This document shows, piece by piece, positions 1 to 4,583 of a stretch of 5,352 nt of DNA. Each line of letters begins with the position of its first letter. The stretch's first letter is position 1. Source of the DNA: JAENWH01 sp038248745. Its GTDB lineage: Bacteria; Bacillota; Clostridia; Peptostreptococcales; Anaerovoracaceae. Position numbers and translations under genes: made by a program. Location: contig JBBRXC010000109.1 of the NCBI GenBank assembly GCA_038248745.1, positions 1 to 5,352 of the forward strand, in the 5' to 3' direction. The notes under the pieces were generated by a model, which was not told the origin of the DNA, ran no database searches, and worked only from the letters and a program-made list of their open reading frames with translations.

Positions 1-1
1 A

Positions 2-184
2 TCGGAATATCTGTTGCCGACCATCATTGACGGGCTGATTAAGAACGGCACGACGAAGGTGAAGCTTCTTGAGACGAATGATACGTGGTTGGGATTGACG
101 TATAAAGAGGATAAGCAGGTAGTTCTGGAGGCCATTAAAAAACTAGTGGATAAAGGCATGTATAAAGAAAAACATATGGAGTAG
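2..184 (+). CDS. Sugar-phosphate nucleotidyltransferase-like protein, C-terminal fragment
   Basis: The last 60 codons of a gene that begins outside the window; the frame opens at base 2 and stops at TAG 182-184. The tail reads as a helix (EYLLPTIIDGLI), then KVKLLETNDTWLGLTYKEDK, then a helix (VVLEAIKKLVDKGMY). In my recollection the order 'LPxxxDxLI - VKVLETxDxWxGVTYKEDK - VxxAIxKLxxxGxYP' closes bacterial sugar-phosphate nucleotidyltransferases (NTP_transferase fold), which join a sugar phosphate to an NTP to make an NDP-sugar. The catalytic N-terminal half, with the nucleotide-binding loop, lies upstream, so substrate and exact subfamily cannot be read here. The stop is 17 bases before the start of the Ldh-family gene, with no room for a promoter, so the two are probably co-transcribed. 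The family call rests on tail resemblance only. Confidence 0.6.
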   Translation, partial: SEYLLPTIIDGLIKNGTTKVKLLETNDTWLGLTYKEDKQVVLEAIKKLVDKGMYKEKHME

Positions 185-190
185 AATAAA

Positions 191-196
191 AGGAGG
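191..196 (+). promoter_or_regulatory. Ribosome binding site of the Ldh-family gene
   Basis: A full AGGAGG lies 5 bases before ATG 202 and only 2 bases before the in-frame GTG at 199. The spacing favours the ATG, so the protein should begin MEDRIY rather than with an extra residue. Confidence 0.85.
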
Positions 197-201
197 CTGT
201 G

Positions 202-1314
202 ATGGAAGATAGAATTTATGTATCTTGGGAAGCCATTGGAAGTTTTATAACTGCTGCGTTAGAGAAGGTGGGAGTTCCTCAGGAGGACGCCCTCATTTGT
301 GCAGAAGTTTTAATGGAAAGCGACAGGCGAGGTATTGAAAGCCACGGATGTAACAGGTTTAAACCCATCTATATAGACCGAATCCGGGATGGCATCATGA
401 ATCCGGTCACCCAGTTCGATATCATACGTGAAACCCCTACAACGGCTGTGGTTGATGGCAATAATGGCATGGGAATGGTGATTAGCCATAAAGCCATGTT
501 GATGGCTATTGAGAAGGCAAAAAAGAACGGGATGGGTATGATTGCCGTCAGGAATTCTACACATTACGGGATTGCCGGGTATTACACCACCATGGCCACA
601 AAAGAAGGGCTCATTGGCATCACTGGTACGAATGCTAGACCCTCCATTGCGCCAACCTTTGGCGTGGAAAATATGCTGGGGACAAATCCTTTAACATTTG
701 GATTGCCTTCAGATGAAGATTTCCCATTTGTTCTAGATTGTGCCACAAGCATCACGCAGCGGGGCAAGATTGAATACTATGCTCGCGCAGGGCAGGAAAC
801 GCCGGCTGGAATGGTGATTGGGCAAGACGGAAATACGATGACAGATAGTGCACAGATCTTAAAGGCGTTATCAAACGGCACAGCAGCTTTTGCGCCACTG
901 GGCGGAATAGGTGAAGAGCTTGGGGGATATAAGGGATATGGGTATGCCACGGTGGTAGAAATTCTCTCTGCAGCACTGCAGGCGGGAAGCTTCATGAAAA
1001 TGCTCACCGGTATAGGACCAGAGGGAGAAAAGGTCCCTTACAATTTGGGACATTTCTTTATGGTTATTGATCCGGAAGCCTTTATGGGAAGAGAAGTCTT
1101 TGAAAAAACCACCGGAGATATTTTAAGACAATTACGATCTTCGCAGGTTTCTCCAGGAGAAAAACAGATTTACACTGCCGGAGAGAAGGAATACTTGGTC
1201 TGGCTAGATAGAAAGGACAAAGGGGTTCCTCTGGGAGAAATAATGAGGAAAGAGTTGATGAAAATTCGGGATGAGCTTGAAATGGATTTTATTTTCTCTT
1301 TTGAAATGAAATAA
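202..1314 (+). CDS. Ldh_2-family (malate/L-lactate/ureidoglycolate-type) NAD(P)-dependent oxidoreductase
   Basis: A 370-residue cytoplasmic protein of the type-2 malate/L-lactate dehydrogenase family (Ldh_2). Members reduce 2-oxo acids, or oxidise 2-hydroxy acids, with NAD(P)H/NAD(P)+ and are unrelated to classical Rossmann lactate dehydrogenases; examples are AllD, YiaK, ComC and DpkA. Family landmarks appear in order: DRRGIESHG at 41-49, holding the Ser-His pair (S47, H48) taken as catalytic in YiaK/DpkA-type enzymes; the NSTHYG loop at 118-123 with conserved H121; GTNPLTFGLP at 160-169; the QRGKIEYYARAG strand around 187-197; the cofactor-side GGYKGYG at 241-247; and GHFFMVIDPEAF at 283-294. 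Length is normal to slightly long, with no frameshift. The substrate cannot be read from sequence: malate, lactate, sulfolactate, ureidoglycolate and cyclic imino acid enzymes share all these motifs. Closeness to the upstream nucleotidyltransferase-like gene suggests a shared transcript. Start chosen from the AGGAGG spacing. Confidence 0.93.
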   Translation: MEDRIYVSWEAIGSFITAALEKVGVPQEDALICAEVLMESDRRGIESHGCNRFKPIYIDRIRDGIMNPVTQFDIIRETPTTAVVDGNNGMGMVISHKAMLMAIEKAKKNGMGMIAVRNSTHYGIAGYYTTMATKEGLIGITGTNARPSIAPTFGVENMLGTNPLTFGLPSDEDFPFVLDCATSITQRGKIEYYARAGQETPAGMVIGQDGNTMTDSAQILKALSNGTAAFAPLGGIGEELGGYKGYGYATVVEILSAALQAGSFMKMLTGIGPEGEKVPYNLGHFFMVIDPEAFMGREVFEKTTGDILRQLRSSQVSPGEKQIYTAGEKEYLVWLDRKDKGVPLGEIMRKELMKIRDELEMDFIFSFEMK

Positions 1315-1358
1315 GGAGACAGAAGATATATTTATGATATAGAAATGTGTATGGTGCC

Positions 1359-1952
1359 ATGAGTAGATTAGAAAAAATAATTGTAGCCTGTATTGTCATA
1401 GTACTATTTTTATTTGGTAGATCTTTGATGCTGAATTCTCAATATCAAGGGTTTATTTCTGATCCGGTTCAGGTGAATTTAACCAATTACCAAGAGGTCT
1501 TTATCCCAGGTAAAGAGGGAGAAGTCAAGGCAACCCTTGTTGCGGAGTATACCATTGAAGCGGTTGTGAAGGGTACGCAAAAGTATTCAGATTATCCATC
1601 ACAAATAGCTTCTCGTGATTTTATCTTGGCCTGGGGTGAATTAAACAAAAAAGAGGTAGGCAAGTATATTAAATATTCTCAAAGTGGGCGGTGGTATTAC
1701 TACAGATATTTTGAAGGGCTGCCAGTCAGTGTTGATTACATAGGAGGCCATTCTGCCAACGTACATATCATTCATAAAGACGAGGAAGTTCTCAATGAAA
1801 TCAAGAAGATAGATAAGGGTGATCATGTAATACTTCATGGATATTTGGTGAATGTGAACTTCAAGGATGGTCCGTGGAACAGCAGTTTGTCCAGGAACGA
1901 CACAGGAAACGGTGCCTGTGAAATCATGTATGTCACTTCGGTAGAACGCTGA
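1359..1952 (+). CDS. Membrane-anchored conserved protein of unknown function (SSLxRxDTGxGACE family)
   Basis: A 197-residue protein. Residues 7-20 are a hydrophobic stretch after a short basic N-terminus (MSRLEK), a signal anchor or uncleaved signal peptide, so the rest probably lies outside the membrane. The outer part contains ILAWGEL (89-95), GRWYYYRY (110-117), SANVHII (132-138), a strand-rich GDHVILHGYLVNV (154-166), and SSLSRNDTGNGACE (175-188). I recall the same block order (aromatic GRWYY, S-A-N-x-H, GDxVxxxGYLV, SSLxRxDTGxGACE) in hypothetical proteins of many Gram-negative bacteria, so this looks like a real, widespread, uncharacterised family. C187 is the only cysteine in the exposed part. 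The gap to the Ldh gene is 44 bases. An in-frame GTG at 1347 is possible, but ATG 1359 puts the basic residues directly before the anchor. Neither start has a good ribosome binding site. No enzymatic function can be assigned. Confidence 0.82.
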   Translation: MSRLEKIIVACIVIVLFLFGRSLMLNSQYQGFISDPVQVNLTNYQEVFIPGKEGEVKATLVAEYTIEAVVKGTQKYSDYPSQIASRDFILAWGELNKKEVGKYIKYSQSGRWYYYRYFEGLPVSVDYIGGHSANVHIIHKDEEVLNEIKKIDKGDHVILHGYLVNVNFKDGPWNSSLSRNDTGNGACEIMYVTSVER

Positions 1953-2000
1953 TTTGGCATAGCTTGATTTTGTTCCTGATACTGTTTTTGTTTCGCGTTT

Positions 2001-2029
2001 TTTACTTTTAGCATCTATTAATATATAAA
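2001..2029 (+). promoter_or_regulatory. Possible upstream promoter of the DUF2975-HTH unit
   Basis: TTTACT (2001-2006, 4 of 6 to TTGACA) and TATAAA (2024-2029, 5 of 6 to TATAAT) are 17 bases apart. The region is so AT-rich that such matches arise by chance, so this is a second choice to the promoter at 2058-2086. Confidence 0.25.
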
Positions 2030-2057
2030 TAAATTAATGTAAAACGATAATTAGTTA

Positions 2058-2086
2058 TTGTATTATGCATAAAATCATGATATGCT
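2058..2086 (+). promoter_or_regulatory. Likely promoter of the DUF2975-HTH unit
   Basis: TTGTAT (2058-2063) and TATGCT (2081-2086) are separated by 17 bases, and TG at 2078-2079 makes an extended -10 (TGaTATGCT). Transcription would start near 2093, leaving a short leader of about 30 bases before ATG 2126. The hexamers are imperfect; the extended -10 and correct spacing carry the call. Confidence 0.45.
2063..2085 (+). repeat. Overlapping small palindromes inside the DUF2975 promoter
   Basis: TTATGCATAA (2063-2072) is a perfect 10-bp palindrome in the promoter spacer. GCATA (2067-2071) and TATGC (2081-2085) form a 5-bp inverted repeat with a 9-base gap that reaches into the -10. ATCATGAT (2074-2081) is a perfect 8-bp palindrome. 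Their position suits an operator, plausibly for the unit's own HTH regulator, but that link is inference and short palindromes are common in AT-rich DNA. Confidence 0.35.
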
Positions 2087-2125
2087 AAAAAAATACAAAA
2101 CTAATAAAAATACAGGAGGCGTTTT

Positions 2126-2746
2126 ATGTTAAAAGTATTCGATCAGTATCAGAAAGTTAGGCCGATTCTTATTATTTACCAGGCATGTCTTGGTGTTGTA
2201 ATATTATGGACCTGCATAGGGTTGGTTATCCCCATTTTAAACATGCTAGCCATTATCCCATTGGCATCCTTGAAAGAAGGGTGGATGGTTCTTTTTCTGC
2301 CGAACATCCAAATGACATTGGGCTCAATCATTTTACCGGAGGTATTACAGAGTCAATATACAGCACAAATCCTTATGTATTTGAGTCTTTCAGCTCTGCC
2401 AATCTTAATGTTACTCTACTATTCTTGTCTCCAATTAAAAAAAATATTCGAAAATTTCGAAGTGAAAAATGAAGCATTTACAAAAGTGAATGCGACTTCA
2501 TTTAAAAATATTGGAATTGCGGTAGTATTTGCAGTTGTTATTCAGTTTGCCATTGATTTTGGCTATGGTTCATTTCTTTCTCTGATTATTAATACTTATG
2601 AAAGAAGTTCTTCGGATATGACGGGGATATTTCTTAATGTGCCAATGATCTTTTCAGGAATGCTGGTAGCTTCCATATTTTTTGGTTTGGCAAATATGTT
2701 TTCTAAGGGCGTAGCACTCAAAGAAGATAACGATTCTATTATATAA
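2126..2746 (+). CDS. DUF2975 family four-helix membrane protein
   Basis: A 206-residue integral membrane protein with four hydrophobic segments at about 18-48, 78-100, 127-156 and 168-192. Between segments 2 and 3 is the charged stretch LKKIFENFEVKNEAF followed by NATSFKNIGIAVV (104-134), which matches the 'LkxIF...PFxxxNxxxIKxIG' pattern of DUF2975 proteins. The end, FSKGVALKEDNDSII (192-206), matches the family's 'FkxGxxLqeENDLTI' tail. The Bacillus relative is YoaS; this protein is somewhat longer because of an extended first loop (about 48-75). The function of the family is unknown. AGGAGG at 2114-2119, 6 bases before the ATG, fixes the start. The next gene is an HTH regulator 12 bases downstream, the usual partner, so the membrane protein may sense a signal or modulate that regulator. 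That role is inference. Confidence 0.85.
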   Translation: MLKVFDQYQKVRPILIIYQACLGVVILWTCIGLVIPILNMLAIIPLASLKEGWMVLFLPNIQMTLGSIILPEVLQSQYTAQILMYLSLSALPILMLLYYSCLQLKKIFENFEVKNEAFTKVNATSFKNIGIAVVFAVVIQFAIDFGYGSFLSLIINTYERSSSDMTGIFLNVPMIFSGMLVASIFFGLANMFSKGVALKEDNDSII

Positions 2747-2751
2747 GGAGG
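2745..2751 (+). promoter_or_regulatory. Ribosome binding site of the HTH gene, overlapping the upstream stop
   Basis: AAGGAGG begins inside the TAA stop (2744-2746) of the DUF2975 gene and sits 7 bases before ATG 2759. This is a near-ideal site and implies tight co-translation of the two genes. Confidence 0.8.
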
Positions 2752-2758
2752 TGGACTG

Positions 2759-2986
2759 ATGATTATAGTGCGATTGGATCGGATCATGGCTGACCGAAAG
2801 ATATCATTGCGTGAACTGGCAGAAAGAGCAGAGATTACTAATGTCAACTTATCCCTCATTAAAACTGGAAAAGTAAAAGGGATTAGGTTTGGAACATTGA
2901 GTAAGCTGTGTCATATTTTAAATTGTCAGCCAGGGGACCTGTTTGAGTTTGTTGATGAGGAAGAGGATATGGAAATAAATAGGTAA
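2759..2986 (+). CDS. Small Cro/CI (XRE, YozG-like) HTH transcriptional regulator
   Basis: A 75-residue protein that is almost entirely a helix-turn-helix domain (HTH_26 type). Visible elements are LDRIMADRKISLRELAERA (6-24), which holds the first helix and the start of the HTH; the recognition-helix region ITNVNLSLIKTGKVKGI (26-42); FGTLSKLCHILNCQPGDLFEF (44-64), the usual closing helices and 'CxPGDLxE' ending; and an acidic tail DEEEDMEINR. It should bind DNA as a dimer and has no separate ligand domain. Pairing directly after a DUF2975 membrane gene reproduces the yoaS-yozG type arrangement. The regulator probably controls its own unit; targets beyond that are unknown. Short palindromes in the promoter at 2058-2086 are candidate binding sites. 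The gene converges on the CPBP gene with a 39-base gap and no visible stem-loop terminator. Confidence 0.9.
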   Translation: MIIVRLDRIMADRKISLRELAERAEITNVNLSLIKTGKVKGIRFGTLSKLCHILNCQPGDLFEFVDEEEDMEINR

Positions 2987-3025
2987 ATTGTTAAACTGAT
3001 CAAAGATTTTCTCGCAGGTTCATTA

Positions 3026-3709
3026 TTATTGTAGCAACCCCCAAAATATAATGACGCCAACTATTACAATGCCAACATCGGCACAAAAATGGACGAAGTA
3101 GCTGTTGATAAAGGTTTTGTTTTTTTCGTCCAGATAATTGAATAATAAGCCGCCAGCTAGAAGACCGAATAAAGCAAGGGCTAATATATAAGGGTTGAAC
3201 CAGCCATTTATATTGGCTAAATGATATATTGTAAAAGCACATGCACTGAAAATATAGGCGTAGGATCTTTTTGTCAGTTTGCAAAGCTCTAAAAATATGA
3301 AACCCCTAAAAAAAAGCTCTTCAAACATAGTGTTTACAATAGAAAGATATAACCCATAAAATATGAAATTGCTTTTAGTGATTTCATATTTATTTTCAAA
3401 ATCATAAATGATTTTCACCTCATCTATATTTGGCCTGATTAAAATATAAATCAATGGAATTAGTACAATCAATGCCAACCCAATGTATTTTATTAATTTT
3501 GGCGGTTTGTGCGCACGAAAATTGTCAATGGAGGTTCTTATGAGGGCAGTTTTGAATTTCCAATTGTAAAACAAAATAATGCTGAAAAGCATTATTATTT
3601 TTATACTGCTTTTTAGCAAATAATTGACTTCAAGCCATTGATCTATTCCGTGCAATACAAATATAAATGTACTTGCAGCTAAAAAAATGAATAATCCTTT
3701 ATTCCTCAT
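3026..3709 (-). CDS. CPBP family intramembrane protease-like protein (Abi/CAAX type)
   Basis: A 227-residue protein with about seven hydrophobic segments (near 5-20, 34-48, 74-91, 114-128, 150-165, 173-191, 205-225). All three CPBP (Rce1/Abi) motifs are present: FEELFFRGF at 129-137 (E130, E131, R135); the FTIYH motif at 159-163 with H163; and HFCAD at 207-211, where D211 takes the place of the more usual Asn. These glutamates and histidines form the active site of Rce1-type proteases, so the protein may be active. In bacteria the family includes bacteriocin-immunity proteins and many of unknown substrate. It overlaps the end of the SGNH hydrolase gene by 11 bases, so the two are co-transcribed and probably translationally coupled. 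An upstream in-frame ATG (3731-3733) would add 8 residues but lacks a well-placed ribosome binding site; AGGAAAG 6 bases before the ATG at 3709 supports the shorter form. Confidence 0.88.
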   Translation of the reverse strand: MRNKGLFIFLAASTFIFVLHGIDQWLEVNYLLKSSIKIIMLFSIILFYNWKFKTALIRTSIDNFRAHKPPKLIKYIGLALIVLIPLIYILIRPNIDEVKIIYDFENKYEITKSNFIFYGLYLSIVNTMFEELFFRGFIFLELCKLTKRSYAYIFSACAFTIYHLANINGWFNPYILALALFGLLAGGLLFNYLDEKNKTFINSYFVHFCADVGIVIVGVIIFWGLLQ

Positions 3710-4382
3710 AAAATACTTTCCTATCAATGGCATTGGAAATCAAAAGATGCCCCTTGCTGTTTGGATGAATGCCGTCTTCACAAAGATAATCGCGATAATC
3801 TTGTTTTTCCATGAATGCAGAGCGGATATCTATGATGGAAACTTTGCAAGCTTCAGCAATTTCTGTTACAGCAGTACTGTACAAACTTTGCCAAGTGTGA
3901 ATTGCATCAACGTTTCCAAGATAAGTCAGAATATTTTTGCCGTTTAATCCTTTGCTGATCCATTGGAAATAACGGTTGGAATCGATGGGAGGAAGGGTGA
4001 GTAATACTGGAATTCCGCCATTTTCTCTTACACGCTCGATTAATGCGATGTATTCCTCTCTAAACTGTTTTAGCGGCGTTTTCGCCAGATGGGTTTTAAA
4101 AGGTTGATTCGATATTTCCGCCCAGTTATAATCACAGTCATTTCCTCCAAATTCCAATACGGTAAAATCAAAGGCACTCAACTGGTTTTCATGTTTTCCC
4201 AAAATATTATTCCCCATAGAAATAGTGCATCCGAATTTTGCATAATTGGCAATGGATATATTTTGCTTGTGCTGGATAATGTTTGCGAAGCTTTCCTTTA
4301 ATAATCGGTATTTGTTTTTGGCGGAATCGAAAATCACGCCTTTAGCCACTGAATCTCCAAAAATACAAACGTTTTGTATCAT
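3699..4382 (-). CDS. SGNH/GDSL-family hydrolase, cytosolic
   Basis: A 227-residue protein with all SGNH blocks: block I FGDSVAKG (8-15, nucleophile S11), block II glycine in AKFGCT (G51), block III GGND (79-82, N81) and block V CEDGIHPN (201-208, D203 and H206). These form the Ser-Asp-His triad and oxyanion hole of esterases, acyl-thioesterases and carbohydrate deacetylases. No signal peptide or membrane segment is present, so it should act in the cytoplasm, unlike the many secreted relatives. The opening GDSVxKGVIxD resembles a Bacillota group annotated only as SGNH/GDSL hydrolases; the substrate (an acyl ester, acetylated sugar or lysophospholipid) cannot be told. The start is supported by GGAGGG 4 bases upstream. 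It is the first gene of a two-gene operon with the CPBP gene and has its own strong promoter candidate. Confidence 0.92.
   Translation of the reverse strand: MIQNVCIFGDSVAKGVIFDSAKNKYRLLKESFANIIQHKQNISIANYAKFGCTISMGNNILGKHENQLSAFDFTVLEFGGNDCDYNWAEISNQPFKTHLAKTPLKQFREEYIALIERVRENGGIPVLLTLPPIDSNRYFQWISKGLNGKNILTYLGNVDAIHTWQSLYSTAVTEIAEACKVSIIDIRSAFMEKQDYRDYLCEDGIHPNSKGHLLISNAIDRKVFYEE
3716..3722 (-). promoter_or_regulatory. Ribosome binding site deciding the CPBP start
   Basis: On the minus strand AGGAAAG lies 6 bases before the ATG at 3709. It sits inside the coding region of the SGNH gene. The alternative start at 3733 has only AAGGGG about 15 bases away, which is too far. Confidence 0.55.
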
Positions 4383-4386
4383 GTCG

Positions 4387-4392
4387 CCCTCC
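4387..4392 (-). promoter_or_regulatory. Ribosome binding site of the SGNH hydrolase gene
   Basis: GGAGGG on the minus strand, 4 bases before the ATG at 4382. It lies directly beside the palindrome at 4394-4408. Confidence 0.75.
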
Positions 4393-4393
4393 G

Positions 4394-4408
4394 AAGTTTA
4401 ATAAACTT
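4394..4408 (-). repeat. 15-bp perfect palindrome in the leader of the SGNH-CPBP operon
   Basis: AAGTTTA and TAAACTT flank a single central base. The site lies between the predicted transcription start (about 4419) and the ribosome binding site (4387-4392). It could be an operator. As RNA its one-base loop makes a good hairpin unlikely unless inner pairs open. Confidence 0.5.
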
Positions 4409-4417
4409 ATAATGTAG

Positions 4418-4448
4418 TTTTTAATATTATATCATGTAATATTAAAAA
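4418..4448 (-). repeat. Perfect 12-bp inverted repeat across the SGNH promoter
   Basis: TTTTTAATATTA (4418-4429) and TAATATTAAAAA (4437-4448) are exact reverse complements around the 7-base spacer TATCATG. The 31-bp element contains most of the -10 and the whole -10/-35 spacer and ends exactly where the -35 begins. A dimeric protein bound here would block RNA polymerase, so a repressor operator is the natural reading. The arms contain only A and T, so it is a poor candidate for an RNA stem or terminator. Confidence 0.6.
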
Positions 4449-4454
4449 TAACAA
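4426..4454 (-). promoter_or_regulatory. Promoter of the SGNH-CPBP operon
   Basis: On the minus strand TTGTTA (4454-4449, 4 of 6) is 17 bases from a perfect TATAAT (4431-4426), with TG one base before it, giving the extended -10 TGaTATAAT. Transcription should start near 4419, about 36 bases before the ATG. This is the best vegetative-type promoter in the window. Confidence 0.7.
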
Positions 4455-4479
4455 TACGAATTAATGGCTAAATTTTCGC

Positions 4480-4503
4480 CAAACTACTTGAAGTAGGAGT
4501 TTG
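4480..4503 (+). repeat. Palindrome abutting the -35 of tcdA
   Basis: CTACTT-G-AAGTAG (4484-4496) is a perfect 13-bp palindrome. Outside it CAAA (4480-4483) pairs with TTTG (4500-4503) if three bases (4497-4499) bulge out. The right end enters the -35 hexamer of the tcdA promoter (4501-4506), so it could be a regulator site. It lies upstream of the predicted transcript start and therefore is not a leader RNA structure of tcdA. Confidence 0.45.
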
Positions 4504-4529
4504 ATTAAATGCCTGTATTATGGTAAAAT
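4501..4529 (+). promoter_or_regulatory. Promoter of tcdA
   Basis: TTGATT (4501-4506, 4 of 6) and TAAAAT (4524-4529, 5 of 6) are 17 bases apart, with TG at 4521-4522 giving an extended -10 (TGgTAAAAT). Transcription would start near 4536, which favours translation from ATG 4584. It is divergent from the SGNH promoter; the two -35 elements are about 46 bases apart. Confidence 0.6.
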
Positions 4530-4575
4530 AAAAAAGGTTTAAAGAACAATTTAATGAACATTTATAAAGAGAAAT

Positions 4576-4580
4576 GGAGA
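4576..4580 (+). promoter_or_regulatory. Ribosome binding site deciding the tcdA start
   Basis: GGAGA ends 3 bases before ATG 4584, a somewhat short gap. The upstream in-frame ATG at 4554 has only AAAGG about 16 bases away. The family normally begins M-L-H-x-F-S-R, which matches ATG 4584. Confidence 0.5.
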
Positions 4581-4583
4581 AAT

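Noticed and set aside
199..201. GTG start giving one extra residue for the Ldh-family protein
   Set aside because: It leaves only 2 bases after AGGAGG; ATG 202 has better spacing.
310..1053. Several minus-strand frames opposite the Ldh-family gene
   Set aside because: They overlap one another and the coding strand of a clear enzyme gene, and none has a recognisable product.
1953..2057. Rho-independent terminator after the exported-protein gene
   Set aside because: T-rich runs (for example near 1998-2003) are present but no stable GC-containing stem precedes them.
2185..2472. 95-codon open frame inside the DUF2975 gene
   Set aside because: Another frame of a well-supported gene; no ribosome binding site and a product without domain character.
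2987..3025. Bidirectional terminator between the convergent HTH and CPBP genes
   Set aside because: The 39-base gap shows no convincing stem-loop followed by T residues on either strand.
3026..3733. CPBP protein as a bacteriocin immunity protein
   Set aside because: No bacteriocin precursor, leader peptide with a double-glycine site, or exporter is visible nearby; the neighbour is an SGNH hydrolase.
3687..3947. 86-codon plus-strand frame opposite the SGNH and CPBP genes
   Set aside because: Antisense shadow of two genes with intact catalytic motifs; no ribosome binding site.
2759..4382. HTH, CPBP and SGNH genes as one new defence or toxin-antitoxin system
   Set aside because: The HTH gene is on the opposite strand with its own DUF2975 partner, and no nuclease, toxin or phage-related sequence is present.
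4418..4448. Reading the 12-bp inverted repeat as a terminator hairpin
   Set aside because: The arms are entirely A/T, and the element sits on a promoter rather than after a gene.
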